From Piscinibacter defluvii (GTDB lineage Bacteria > Pseudomonadota > Gammaproteobacteria > Burkholderiales > Burkholderiaceae_C): 64,000 nucleotides of DNA. Below, piece after piece: positions 53,059 through 62,273 of the stretch. The notes beneath the pieces are model-generated. The model made no database searches. It was not told the DNA's origin and saw only the letters and a program-made list of their open reading frames with translations. The translations under genes and the position numbers were made by a program. How positions within the stretch are numbered: position 1 is the stretch's first letter; the number at the start of each line of letters is the position of its first letter. The stretch covers positions 124,001 to 188,000 of the forward strand of contig NZ_ML137197.1 in NCBI RefSeq assembly GCF_004011805.1, given 5' to 3'.

Positions 53059-53913
53059 ATGTCCGACCGCCTTGCCGTGCTGCCCCAGTACCTGCTGCCC
53101 AAGGCCACGCTGACGCGCCTGGCGGGCCGCGCGGCGCGGGCCCAGGCGGGCGGCTGGACGACCGGCGCGATCCGCCGCTTCGTGGCCCGCTACGGCGTGG
53201 ACATGACCGAGGCGGCCGACCCGGACATCACGCATTACCCGAGCTTCAACGAATTCTTCACCCGGGCGCTGAAGCCCGGCGCGCGGCCGCTCGCCGACAC
53301 GCCCTGGGTGTGCCCGGTGGACGGTGCGATCAGCCAGTGCGGCCCGATCACGCGCGACCGCATCCTGCAGGCCAAGGGGCACGACTACAGCACCACTGCG
53401 CTGGTGGGCGGCGACGCGGCACTTGCCGCGCGCTTCGACGACGGCGCCTTCGCCACGCTCTACCTCAGCCCGCGCGACTACCACCGTATCCACATGCCCT
53501 GCGACGGCGCGCTGACACGCATGGTCCACGTGCCGGGCGCGCTGTTCTCGGTGAACCCGACCACCGCGCGCGGCGTGCCGGGCCTGTTCGCGCGCAACGA
53601 GCGCGTGGTGTGCGTGTTCGACTCGCCGCACGGGCCCTTCGTGCTGGTGCTGGTGGGGGCCACCATCGTCGGCAGCATGGCCACGGTGTGGCACGGCGTG
53701 GTCAACCCGCCGCGCCCCGGCACGCTGCGCGAATGGGCCTATGCGCCCGGCCAGGTGAGCCTGAAGCGCGGCGAGGAGATGGGCCGCTTCCTGCTCGGCT
53801 CGACGGTGGTGCTGCTGTTCCCCAGGGACACGCTGCGCTTCGTGCCGGCGTGGACGGCGGGCAAGGTGATCCGGATGGGCGAGGCGATGGCGCTGGCGGC
53901 CACGACGGTGTGA
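53059..53913 (+). CDS. psd: Phosphatidylserine decarboxylase proenzyme
   Basis: 284 residues, the size of the short bacterial enzyme. The self-cleavage motif LGST is present, with Ser248 (FLLGSTVVLL) becoming the pyruvoyl cofactor. Conserved segments YPSFNEFFTR, PVDGAIS and YLSPRDYHRIHMP are intact. The enzyme converts phosphatidylserine to phosphatidylethanolamine at the inner membrane. The ATG at 53059 gives the family's usual N terminus; there is no strong ribosome site. It is likely transcribed on its own. Confidence 0.93.
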   Translation: MSDRLAVLPQYLLPKATLTRLAGRAARAQAGGWTTGAIRRFVARYGVDMTEAADPDITHYPSFNEFFTRALKPGARPLADTPWVCPVDGAISQCGPITRDRILQAKGHDYSTTALVGGDAALAARFDDGAFATLYLSPRDYHRIHMPCDGALTRMVHVPGALFSVNPTTARGVPGLFARNERVVCVFDSPHGPFVLVLVGATIVGSMATVWHGVVNPPRPGTLREWAYAPGQVSLKRGEEMGRFLLGSTVVLLFPRDTLRFVPAWTAGKVIRMGEAMALAATTV

Positions 53914-54040
53914 CCGAGCCGAGGGCCGGCATGCCGCTGCACGGCGCTGTCGAAACGCGGTCGGCTCGTTCGTCGCCGGTCTGTGGAGCAGCCCGTGCTG
54001 CGACCGCGTCGCCCAACCGTTCTGCGAAAGGGACCCCGAC

Positions 54041-54514
54041 ATGAACGACGTGACCCTGTGCCTCTGGTACGACCGGTCGGCCGAGGAGGCCGCCCGCTTC
54101 TATGCCCAGACCTTCCCCGACAGCCGTGTCGGCGCCGTGCATCGCGCGCCGTCGGACTACCCCTCCGGCAAGGCGGGCGACGTGCTGGTCGTCCACTTCA
54201 CCGTGCTCGGGCTGCCCTGCATCGGCCTGAACGGCGGCCCCGCGATCAGGCCGAACGAGGCCTTCTCGTTCCAGGTGGCCACCGACGACCAGGCGCAGAC
54301 CGATCGCTACTGGAACGCGATCGTCGACAACGGCGGGCAGGAGAGCGCCTGCGGCTGGTGCAAGGACCGGTGGGGCATCTCGTGGCAGATCACGCCGCGC
54401 GTGCTGACCGAGGCCATGGCCGCGGGCGGCGACCGTGCCCGGCGCGCGTTCGAGGCGATGATGGACATGCGCAAGATCGACGTGGCCACGATCGAAGCGG
54501 CGGTCCGTGGCTGA
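54041..54514 (+). CDS. VOC-superfamily (PhnB/glyoxalase-like) protein
   Basis: 157 residues. The N-terminal pattern (LWYDRSAEEAARFYAQTFP) and beta-alpha-beta-beta-beta repeat fit the PhnB/3-demethylubiquinone-methyltransferase-like branch of the vicinal-oxygen-chelate fold. CGWCKDRWGISWQI is the usual C-terminal motif. GAAAGGGA precedes the ATG. The gene ends overlapping the MATE transporter start by 8 bases. Activity is unknown; some relatives bind or inactivate small molecules. Confidence 0.8.
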   Translation: MNDVTLCLWYDRSAEEAARFYAQTFPDSRVGAVHRAPSDYPSGKAGDVLVVHFTVLGLPCIGLNGGPAIRPNEAFSFQVATDDQAQTDRYWNAIVDNGGQESACGWCKDRWGISWQITPRVLTEAMAAGGDRARRAFEAMMDMRKIDVATIEAAVRG

Positions 54515-55934
54515 GACGTCGAACCCCGCCGAGACCAGCTCCGCGCCGGCCCCGTCGCTGTGGGCCGACCTGCGCGCCGCGCTGCGCGGCACCGGCGCCG
54601 ACTACACGCGCATACCGCTGAATCGCGCCGTGCTGCTGCTGGCCGTGCCGATGCTGATGGAGCTGGTGCTCGAATCGACCTTCGCCGTCGTCGACATCTT
54701 CTTCGTCGCGCAGCTCGGTGCATCGGCGGTGGCCACCGTCGGCCTGACGGAAACCTACCTCTTCCTGCTGTACTCGGTGGCGATGGGCCTGGCCATGGCG
54801 GTCACCGCCGTCGTCGCGCGGCGCATCGGCGAGCGGCGCGGCGAGGAAGCGGCGCTGTCGGCGGTGCAGGCGATCGCGCTCGCGGTGCTGGTGTCGCTGC
54901 CCTTCGCGGCGGCCGGCATCGTGTGGGCGCAGGACCTGCTGCGGCTGATGGGCGGCGACGCCTGGGTGGTCGAGCAGGGCTACCGCTACATGCAGTGGAT
55001 GCTCGGCGGCAACACCGTCATCCTGCTGCTGTTCGTCATCAACGCGGTCTTTCGCGGCGCCGGCGACGCGGCGGCGGCCATGCGCGTGCTGTGGGTCGCC
55101 AACGCGCTGAACATCGTGCTCGACCCGATCCTGATCTTCGGGTTCGGGCCGGTGCCGGCCCTGGGCGTCGAAGGCGCGGCGATCGCCACCAACCTCGGCC
55201 GCGGGGCCGGCGTGCTGATGCAGCTGTGGATCCTGGCACGCGGCAGCGAGCACCTGCGCATCGCCCGGGCCAGCCTGCGCTGGGACGGCGCGACGCTGCT
55301 GAACATCGCACGCACCTCGCTGGGCGGCATCGGCCAGATGATCATCGGCATGACGGCCTGGATCTTCCTGATGCGCATCCTCGCCAGCGTCTCGACCGAG
55401 GCGGTGGCCGGCGCCACGATCGCGATGCGCATCATGATGTTCACGCTGATGCCGGCCTGGGGCATGTCCAACGCCGCGGCGACGCTGGTCGGCCAGAACC
55501 TCGGCGCCGGCGAGCCCGGGCGTGCCGAGGCAGCCGTGTGGCGCATCGGCTGGATGAACATGGCCTTCACGCTGGCCGTGTCGGTGGGGTTCTTCGTCTG
55601 GCACGACCCGATCGTCGGGCTGTTCACCGACGACGCGGCGGTCATCGCCATCGGCGGCGAGTGGCTGTCCATCCTCGCGTACTCGTACTTCGTCTACGGC
55701 TGGTGGATGGTGTCGGTGCAGGCTTTCAACGGCGCCGGCGACACGCTGACGCCGACCTGGATCAACCTGGTGTTCTTCTGGCTGATCCAGATCCCGCTGT
55801 CCTGGGTGCTCGCGCTGCCGATGGGCTGGGCGCACTCGGGCGTGTTCTGGGGCGTGTTCGTCTCCGAGACGGCGGTGGGCCTGTTCACGCTGTGGCTGTT
55901 CAGCCGCGGGCGCTGGAAGACGGCGCGGGTGTGA
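54507..55934 (+). CDS. MATE-family multidrug/toxin efflux transporter
   Basis: 475 residues with twelve predicted hydrophobic segments and two MATE repeats (first from ILLLAVPMLMELVLESTF; second from around RTSLGGIGQMIIGMTAWIF). The GTG start at 54507 overlaps the VOC gene. MATE transporters expel cationic drugs and metabolites using Na+ or H+. Coupling to a VOC protein suggests the two handle the same compound class, as binding/modification plus export, but this is inference. Confidence 0.9.
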   Translation: MAETSNPAETSSAPAPSLWADLRAALRGTGADYTRIPLNRAVLLLAVPMLMELVLESTFAVVDIFFVAQLGASAVATVGLTETYLFLLYSVAMGLAMAVTAVVARRIGERRGEEAALSAVQAIALAVLVSLPFAAAGIVWAQDLLRLMGGDAWVVEQGYRYMQWMLGGNTVILLLFVINAVFRGAGDAAAAMRVLWVANALNIVLDPILIFGFGPVPALGVEGAAIATNLGRGAGVLMQLWILARGSEHLRIARASLRWDGATLLNIARTSLGGIGQMIIGMTAWIFLMRILASVSTEAVAGATIAMRIMMFTLMPAWGMSNAAATLVGQNLGAGEPGRAEAAVWRIGWMNMAFTLAVSVGFFVWHDPIVGLFTDDAAVIAIGGEWLSILAYSYFVYGWWMVSVQAFNGAGDTLTPTWINLVFFWLIQIPLSWVLALPMGWAHSGVFWGVFVSETAVGLFTLWLFSRGRWKTARV

Positions 55935-55947
55935 GGCGAGGTGCCGG

Positions 55948-57654
55948 TCACCCGGCCTCCGCCGCCTCGCCGCACAGCACCACGCCGCCGCGCGCCGGCA
56001 GTTGCAGCCGCAGCGTGGCGCCCCAGCCGGGAAGCGCCAGCGGCAGGCCCTCCAGCGCCACCTCCATCTCGGACGCCGCGCCCCGGTTCACGCCCACCAG
56101 GGTCGCGGCGCGGTCGGTGTAGCGGGCGAACACCAGCCAGTCGGCGCCGCTGGCGAGTGTCTGCATCGCGCCCTCGCGCCATTCGCGCCGGGCGCGGCGC
56201 CGGGCTGCCAGCGTGCGCACATGGTCGAGCAGGCCGTGCTGCCAGCCCTGCCCGCTCCAGTCCATGCAGCGGCGGCAGTCGGGGTCGGCGCCGCCCTGCA
56301 TGCCGACCTCGTCGCCGTAGTACAGGCAGGGCACGCCCGGCAGCGTGAAGAGCAGCGTGAAGGCCAGGCGCATCAGCTCGAGGTCGCCATGCAGGCGCGT
56401 CAGCAGGCGCGGCGTGTCGTGGCTGCCGAGCAGGTTGAGCTGCGCGAGCTGCTGCGCATACGGCGTGGCGGCGCGTGCGCCGGCCATCCAGGCGTCGAAG
56501 CCGGCCGCATCGAGCGCAATCGGGTGGCCCGCCACGTCCACGCCGGCCAGCCAGGCCCACAGCGGCTGCGCGAAGCCGTGGTAGTTCATCACGCCGTCTT
56601 CCTGGTCGCCCTGCAGCCAGCGCGTGGCCTCGAAGAAGTGCTCGCCGAGCACGTAGGCCTGCGGGTTCTCCTGCTTGATCGCGCGCCGGATGCCGCGCAC
56701 GTGAACCTCGTTGTGCCGGGCGCCCGGCCCCTCGCCGAGCATGTGGATCACGTCGAGCCGCCAGCCGTCGATCGCGTACGGCGGCCGCAGCCAGCGCCGC
56801 ACGATCGCGTCGGGCCCCTCATAGACCGCCGCGCGCAGGGCCGGCTCGGCGAAGTCCAGCACCGGCAGCGCGGCGTGGCCCTTCCAGCCCAGCACCGCGC
56901 CCTGCGCGTCGCGTGCATACCAGTGCGGCCGCGCCTGGCGCCAGGGGTGGCGCGCACCGGTGTGGTTGAGCACCGCATCGAGCACCAGACGCATGCCGCG
57001 CGCGCTGAGCGCCTCGCGCAGCCGCACCAGCGCGGCGTCGCCGCCGAGCCGCGGATCGACGTGGTCGTAGTCCTCGGTGTCGTAGCGGTGGTTGCTGCCG
57101 GCACTGAACACCGGGTTCAGGTAGAGCGCGGTGGCGCCCACCGCGTGCTGCACGTGGTCGAGCCGGGCGATCAGTCCGTCGAGGTCGCCGCCGTAGCAGG
57201 CCTGCTGCAGCTGCGCCGGTGGCAGCGGCGCGCCCCAGGCCGGCTCGTGCGGCGTGGCGGCAGCCCGGGCGAAGCGGTCCGGGAACACCTGGTAGAACAC
57301 CTGCTCGCGCACCCAGGCCGGCGGCGCCTCGGGGTGCACGCGGAAATGCAGCGCCTCGGGCGGGCAATGCGGATGCGCTCCGTCGGCGGCCAGCCAGTGC
57401 TGCGCACCGCCGGCCAGCAGCTTGAACGCATAACGCGTGGCCGGGTTGCCGCCGTCCCACGGCAGCAGCACCTCGTAGGCCTGCCACGCCCCCTGGTGCC
57501 CGGCCGCCTGCATGGGCAGCAAGGCCTCCTCGTTGTCCGGCAGGCTGCGCAGGAACACCGCGTCGGGCACCACGCCGCGCGTCAGCAGCACGACGCGGCA
57601 GCCCTCCGGCCCGGGCACTAGCCAGGGCGGGATCGGCGGGTGCAGCAGGCGCAC
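55948..57654 (-). CDS. GH13 alpha-glucosidase, maltodextrin-glucosidase-like
   Basis: 568 residues. An N-terminal beta-sandwich (about 1-115) precedes the (beta/alpha)8 barrel, as in MalZ and neopullulanase-type enzymes. The catalytic residues are present: nucleophile Asp301 (DGWRLDVIHM), acid/base Glu338 (VLGEHFFEA) and Asp413 (LLGSHDTPR). The region around DAVLNHTG is conserved. There is no signal peptide, so it acts in the cytoplasm, probably cleaving maltodextrins. It starts 12 bases after the gamma-glutamyltransferase-like stop and ends 13 bases from the convergent MATE gene. Confidence 0.88.
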   Translation of the reverse strand: MRLLHPPIPPWLVPGPEGCRVVLLTRGVVPDAVFLRSLPDNEEALLPMQAAGHQGAWQAYEVLLPWDGGNPATRYAFKLLAGGAQHWLAADGAHPHCPPEALHFRVHPEAPPAWVREQVFYQVFPDRFARAAATPHEPAWGAPLPPAQLQQACYGGDLDGLIARLDHVQHAVGATALYLNPVFSAGSNHRYDTEDYDHVDPRLGGDAALVRLREALSARGMRLVLDAVLNHTGARHPWRQARPHWYARDAQGAVLGWKGHAALPVLDFAEPALRAAVYEGPDAIVRRWLRPPYAIDGWRLDVIHMLGEGPGARHNEVHVRGIRRAIKQENPQAYVLGEHFFEATRWLQGDQEDGVMNYHGFAQPLWAWLAGVDVAGHPIALDAAGFDAWMAGARAATPYAQQLAQLNLLGSHDTPRLLTRLHGDLELMRLAFTLLFTLPGVPCLYYGDEVGMQGGADPDCRRCMDWSGQGWQHGLLDHVRTLAARRRARREWREGAMQTLASGADWLVFARYTDRAATLVGVNRGAASEMEVALEGLPLALPGWGATLRLQLPARGGVVLCGEAAEAG

Positions 57655-57666
57655 GCGGTGCGCCGC

Positions 57667-59295
57667 TCAGAACGCCGCGGCCAGCCCGTCGCGCCGCGGG
57701 TCGCTGGCGGCGACGTAGCCTTCCACCGCCGGATCGCCCAGGCGCCAGATGAACTGGCCGGCGCCGAAGTCCTGGTAGCTGTCCTGGAAGTTCTCGACCT
57801 GGTGGCCCAGGTCGCGCAGGCCCTGCACCGTGGCCGCGGGCATCTCGGGCTCGACGTTGATCGAGCGGCCCTGGTTGAAGCGCCAGCGCGGCGCGTCGCA
57901 AGCGGCCTGCGGCTGCTGACCGAAGGCCAGCATGCGCACCAGCGTCTGCAGGTGGCCCTGCGGCTGCATGTTGCCGCCCATCACGCCGAAGCTCATCTGC
58001 GGCGCACCGTCCTTCGTGAGGAAGGCCGGGATGATGGTGTGGAACGGCCGCTTGCCCGGCGCGACGAGGTTGGGGCTCTTCGCATCGAGCGTGAAGCCGT
58101 GGCCGCGGTTCTGCAGCGACAGGCCGTACTCGGGCACCACCACGCCGGATCCGAAGCCCATGTAGTTGCTCTGGATGAACGAGACCATCATGCCGCGCTC
58201 GTCGGCCGCGGTGAGGTAGATGGTGCCGCCCTTGACCGGGTTGCCCGCGCCGAAGTCCTGCGCGCGCTTCGGGTCGATCAGCGTCGCGCGCTGCGCGAGG
58301 TAGCCGGCATCGAGCATCTGCGCCGGCGTGACCTCCATGCTCGCGGGTTCGGCGACGTAGCGGTAGACGTCGGCGAACGCCAGCTTCATCGCCTCGATCT
58401 GCAGGTGCTGCGCGGCGGTGGAATCGGGGGCGAGGCCCTGCAGGTCGAACTGCTTCAGGATGCCCAGCGCGATCAGCGCCGCGATGCCTTGCCCGTTGGG
58501 CGGGATCTCGTGCAGGCGGTGGCCGAGGTAATCCTGCGCGATCGGCTCGACCCAGCGCGGCGCGTAGGCCGCGAAGTCGCTCGCCCGCATCGCGCCGCCG
58601 TGGGCGCGTGCATGCGCCTCGGCCGCGGCGGCGATCTCGCCGCGGTAGAAGGCCTCGCCGCGTGTCTGCGCGATCAGCCGCAGCGTGCGCGCCGCGCCGG
58701 GCAGGCGGAACAGCTCGCCGACCTGCGGCGCGCGGCCGTGCGGCAGGAACACCTCGGCAAAGCCGGGCTGCGTGGTCAGCTCGGGCAGCTCGGCCGCCCA
58801 GCCCCACTTCTGCTGCACGACCACCGGCACCGCATAACCACGTTCGGCGATGTCGATGGCCGGCTGCAGCAGTTCCTCGAACGGCAGCTTCCCGAACTTC
58901 GCCGACAGCGCCGCCCAGGCCGACACCGCGCCCGGCACGGTGACGCTGTCCCAGCCGCGCTTGGGCGGCGCCTTCGCGTCGGCGCCGTGCCTGGCGCGGA
59001 AGTACTCGGGCGTCCAGGCGGCCGGCGCGCAGCCGCTGGCGTTCAGGCCGTGCAGCGTGCTGCCGTCCCAGACGATCGCGAAGGCGTCCGAGCCCAGGCC
59101 GTTGCTGCAGGGCTCGACGATGGTCATCGCGGCAGCCGCGGCGATCGCGGCGTCGATCGCATTGCCGCCCTGCGCCAGCATGCGCAGGCCGGCCTGCGCG
59201 GCCAGCGGGTGCGAGGTCGAGACGATGTTGCGCCCGAACACGGGCAGGCGCCGGCTGGGGTAGCCGGTGGTCCAGTCGAACGAGGTGCGGCTCAC
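57667..59295 (-). CDS. Gamma-glutamyltransferase-family protein (Ntn hydrolase)
   Basis: 542 residues. The autocatalytic processing/nucleophile Thr358 sits in VKGGTIYLTAAD, and the GGT fold is supported by GGNAIDAAIAAAAAMTIVEP near the N terminus and the GVMGGNMQPQGH motif near the C terminus. The start codon is GTG 59295, overlapping the DUF3422 stop (GTGA). There is no signal peptide, which suggests a cytoplasmic acylase or glutathione-related hydrolase rather than a periplasmic GGT. Substrate unknown. Confidence 0.87.
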   Translation of the reverse strand: MSRTSFDWTTGYPSRRLPVFGRNIVSTSHPLAAQAGLRMLAQGGNAIDAAIAAAAAMTIVEPCSNGLGSDAFAIVWDGSTLHGLNASGCAPAAWTPEYFRARHGADAKAPPKRGWDSVTVPGAVSAWAALSAKFGKLPFEELLQPAIDIAERGYAVPVVVQQKWGWAAELPELTTQPGFAEVFLPHGRAPQVGELFRLPGAARTLRLIAQTRGEAFYRGEIAAAAEAHARAHGGAMRASDFAAYAPRWVEPIAQDYLGHRLHEIPPNGQGIAALIALGILKQFDLQGLAPDSTAAQHLQIEAMKLAFADVYRYVAEPASMEVTPAQMLDAGYLAQRATLIDPKRAQDFGAGNPVKGGTIYLTAADERGMMVSFIQSNYMGFGSGVVVPEYGLSLQNRGHGFTLDAKSPNLVAPGKRPFHTIIPAFLTKDGAPQMSFGVMGGNMQPQGHLQTLVRMLAFGQQPQAACDAPRWRFNQGRSINVEPEMPAATVQGLRDLGHQVENFQDSYQDFGAGQFIWRLGDPAVEGYVAASDPRRDGLAAAF

Positions 59296-60590
59296 TTGAA
59301 GCTCCCGGAGTCACGGTATGCGGCGCGCTGGGCCACGTGGTGCAGGCGGCGCACGCCGAGCCACACGCCCAGCGCGATGATCGGAATGGCGATGGCGACG
59401 GCCACGTCGGGCGAGACGTTCAGCCCCGCCGACTTGCCGCCCTTGGCGAGGTAGCCGACGAGCCCCGCGCCATAGTAGGTGACGGCCGCCACCGACAGGC
59501 CCTCGACCGCGCTCTGCAGCATCAGCTGGGCCTTCTGGCGCCGGTTCATCGCATCCAGCAGCGCCCGGCTGCTCTGCTGCTGCTCGATCTCCACACGCGT
59601 GCGCAGCAGGTTCGAGACGCGCGAGATGCGCTCGGACAGGGCCTGCTGGCGCCGCGCCGCCCAGGCGCAGGTCTGCATCGCCGGCAGCAGGCGGCGGTCC
59701 ATGAACTCCTGCACCGTCTGCAGGTTGTGCACGCGCTGCTCGCGCAGCTCGTCGATGCGCCGCTGCACCAGCTCGAAGTAGGCGCTGCTGGCGGAAAAGC
59801 GCGCGTGCGTGCGGGCGTACAGGCCCTCCACCTCGGCGGCCAGCTGCGTCAGCCGGCGCAGCAGCTCGGGCTCGTCCTCGGGGCGCGCGCTGCGGATGCG
59901 CTCGGCCACGTCGGCCAGGTCGCGCTCGGCGCCGACCAGCGCGGCGCCGACCTCGCGCGCCACCGGCAGGCCGAGCAGCGCCATCATGCGGTAGGTCTCG
60001 ATCTCCAGCAGGCGCTGCACCAGCCGGCCGAGGCGGCGCGGCGTCATGTCGCCGGCCACGACGATCCAGCGCGCGAAGCCCTCGCCGTCGAGCCGGAAGT
60101 CGGTGTAGATGTCGGCCGAGCCGTCCATCACGCGCGCGCCGACCAGGCTGTCGTCGTTGAGCGTCTGCCGCACCAGCGGCGGCACCTGGTCGCGCGGCGT
60201 GATCGCCGGCTTCACCAGCACGTGCAGGCCGACCATCCACTGGCCCGGGATCGCCAGCAGCCACTCGCGCGGCACCTCGGCCAGCGGGCCGTGGGAGAAA
60301 TCCTCCGGCACGCCGGGAAGCTGCTTCCAGAAGGTGCAGGTGTGGAACTCGCCGTGTTTCTCCCAGCGCAGGCGCAGGCCGCCGAGGTCCGTGCTCAGGT
60401 GGCTCGCGCCCGGCTCGGGTACGGGCAGCTGGCGTGTGCGCAGCAGCGCGGCCAGGTGTTCGCGCGGCGCGCCGGCCTCGCCGCCCACGTGCGCGACATG
60501 CGACAGCAGCAGCGGCGCACTCAGGCGCTCGTACGGCCGCGCGTGGACTTCGTGGTGCAGCGCGTCGCGCTGCGGGTGGACGGACTGCAT
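59292..60590 (-). CDS. DUF3422 family membrane protein
   Basis: 432 residues. The N-terminal soluble domain (HEVHARPYERLSAPLLLSH) and the middle coiled-coil region (residues about 250-360) are typical of DUF3422 proteins. Two C-terminal hydrophobic segments (about 370-415) anchor it in the membrane. The family is widespread in Proteobacteria and has no known function. The stop overlaps the gamma-glutamyltransferase-like start. Confidence 0.87.
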   Translation of the reverse strand: MQSVHPQRDALHHEVHARPYERLSAPLLLSHVAHVGGEAGAPREHLAALLRTRQLPVPEPGASHLSTDLGGLRLRWEKHGEFHTCTFWKQLPGVPEDFSHGPLAEVPREWLLAIPGQWMVGLHVLVKPAITPRDQVPPLVRQTLNDDSLVGARVMDGSADIYTDFRLDGEGFARWIVVAGDMTPRRLGRLVQRLLEIETYRMMALLGLPVAREVGAALVGAERDLADVAERIRSARPEDEPELLRRLTQLAAEVEGLYARTHARFSASSAYFELVQRRIDELREQRVHNLQTVQEFMDRRLLPAMQTCAWAARRQQALSERISRVSNLLRTRVEIEQQQSSRALLDAMNRRQKAQLMLQSAVEGLSVAAVTYYGAGLVGYLAKGGKSAGLNVSPDVAVAIAIPIIALGVWLGVRRLHHVAQRAAYRDSGSFK

Positions 60591-60613
60591 GGGGTTCCTC
60601 CCGGGAGCCCGGA

Positions 60614-62203
60614 TTATTCCGTCACCTCGCCGAGGTAGCGCTGCACGCGCGGCGGCGCGTCGCCGAGGTGAAACCCGAGGCGCCGGTCGCGCAGGCCGAC
60701 GTCGGCGGCGGTGAAACGCTCGAGCCGGCGCAGGTGCTCGACCCAGCTTTCGTCGAGGAAGTACTCGATGTAGCGCCCGGGCACCGCGGCGTCGCGGAAC
60801 AGGCCCCAGGAGAGCACCCCCTGGCGCAGGCGCGCCCGGCGTGTCTCCTGCATCACGGCGTGGAAGTCGGCGGCGCGCGTCGGGTCGATCAGGTACTCGA
60901 CCGTCACCATCACCGGACCGTCGTCGGGGTGGGGCTCGACGGCCGGCTCGGGCACCTGGCTGGCCGGCCGGGCCGGGCTGAAGTCCTCGTCCACGCCGCC
61001 GCCGATGCTCATCCGGCGCGTGAACAGCAGCACCAGCGTGCCGGCGACCGCGGCGCAGACGATCGAGGTCGGCACGCTGGTCAGGCCGGCGACCTGCCCC
61101 CACAGCGCCGCACCGGCAGCGCTGCCGCCCATCAGCGCCATCTGGTAGACCGACATGCCGCGCGCGCGCACCCAGTTCGGCAGCGCCATCTGCGCCGCCA
61201 GCGTGAGCGAGTTGGCGGTGGCGATCCAGGCCATGCCCGCCACCATCATCGCCGGCACCGTCAGCCACACGCTGGGCGAGAGCGCGGCGGTGATCGATGC
61301 CGCCGCATGCGTCACCGTGCCCCAGCGCACGAACTGGTCGCGCCCGATGTCCTGGCGCAGCCGCGGCAGGTACAGCGCGGTGGCCACGGCGCCCGCGCCC
61401 ATCGCGGCCAGCAGCAGCGTGAAGGTGCCCGCGCCGCCCTTCAGGCCGCGCGCCACGAGCGGCAGCAGCGCGGTCAGCGAGGTCGACTGCAGGAAGAACA
61501 GGAAGATGCGCACCAGCACCACGCGCATGCGCGGCGACTGCATCACGTGCTGCAGGCCGACGCGCATCGCGCCGACGAAGCGCTCGCCGGGCAGCGCACT
61601 GGCGCGGCGCTGCGACTTCCAGCGCAGGATCAGCACGAAGGCGACGATCGACAAGGCCGCGTTCAGCGCGAACACGAACTCGCTGCCCGCGCCGGCCAGC
61701 AGCGCGCCGGCAACCACCGGGCCGATGACACGCGACATGTTCATCGCGATGCCGTTGAGCGCCAGCGCGGCCGGCAGCTCGGGGCGCGGCACGACCTCGG
61801 GCACGATGGCCGCGAACACCGGCCAGCGCATCGCCATGCCGATGCCGTTGGCAAACGTCAGCGCAAGCAGCATGGGCGCCGTCAGCGCATCGGCGATCGA
61901 CAGCAGGCACAGCACGACGGCGACACTGGCCACCCACAGCTGCGTGACGGCGAAGTACTTGCGCCGGTCGACGATGTCGGCCAGCGCGCCGCTGGGCAGG
62001 CCGAGCACGAACACCGGCAGCGTCGAGGCCGCCTGCACCAGCGCGACCATGACCGCGCTGTCGGTCAGCGAGGTCATCAGCCAGGCCGCCGCGACATCGT
62101 TCATCCACATGGTGATGTTGGCGGCCAGCCAGGCCAGCCACAGCATGCGGAACACCGGGCCCTTCAGCGGGGCCAGGGACGAGGTCGGCGCGGCGGAACT
62201 CAT
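60614..62203 (-). CDS. MFS transporter of the MFS_3 (enterobactin-exporter-like) family, with C-terminal soluble domain
   Basis: 529 residues. Twelve membrane segments (about 15-400) are followed by a cytoplasmic domain (about 430-529) with a ferredoxin-like, ABM-like pattern (VMVTVEYLIDPTRAADFHAVM, then RYIEYFLDESWVEH). The MFS signature LADIVDRRK lies in the first cytoplasmic loop. Family members are often annotated as EntS-like exporters. The gene lies 23 bases upstream of DUF3422. Substrate unknown. Confidence 0.85.
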   Translation of the reverse strand: MSSAAPTSSLAPLKGPVFRMLWLAWLAANITMWMNDVAAAWLMTSLTDSAVMVALVQAASTLPVFVLGLPSGALADIVDRRKYFAVTQLWVASVAVVLCLLSIADALTAPMLLALTFANGIGMAMRWPVFAAIVPEVVPRPELPAALALNGIAMNMSRVIGPVVAGALLAGAGSEFVFALNAALSIVAFVLILRWKSQRRASALPGERFVGAMRVGLQHVMQSPRMRVVLVRIFLFFLQSTSLTALLPLVARGLKGGAGTFTLLLAAMGAGAVATALYLPRLRQDIGRDQFVRWGTVTHAAASITAALSPSVWLTVPAMMVAGMAWIATANSLTLAAQMALPNWVRARGMSVYQMALMGGSAAGAALWGQVAGLTSVPTSIVCAAVAGTLVLLFTRRMSIGGGVDEDFSPARPASQVPEPAVEPHPDDGPVMVTVEYLIDPTRAADFHAVMQETRRARLRQGVLSWGLFRDAAVPGRYIEYFLDESWVEHLRRLERFTAADVGLRDRRLGFHLGDAPPRVQRYLGEVTE

Positions 62204-62230
62204 CGCAGGGCGAGCATAAGGCCGGAAACG

Positions 62231-62256
62231 ACGAACCCCGCCGGGGCGGGGTTCGT
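62231..62256. terminator. Hairpin between the tricarboxylate transporter operon and the MFS gene
   Basis: ACGAACCCCG pairs perfectly with CGGGGTTCGT around a 6-base loop, 18 bases downstream of the tctA stop and upstream of the MFS gene on the same strand. The RNA 3' side reads CGTTTCC, a weak U run, so this is a plausible intrinsic terminator for the tctBA transcript. Confidence 0.6.
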
Positions 62257-62273
62257 CTCGGGGCGCGCGGGCC

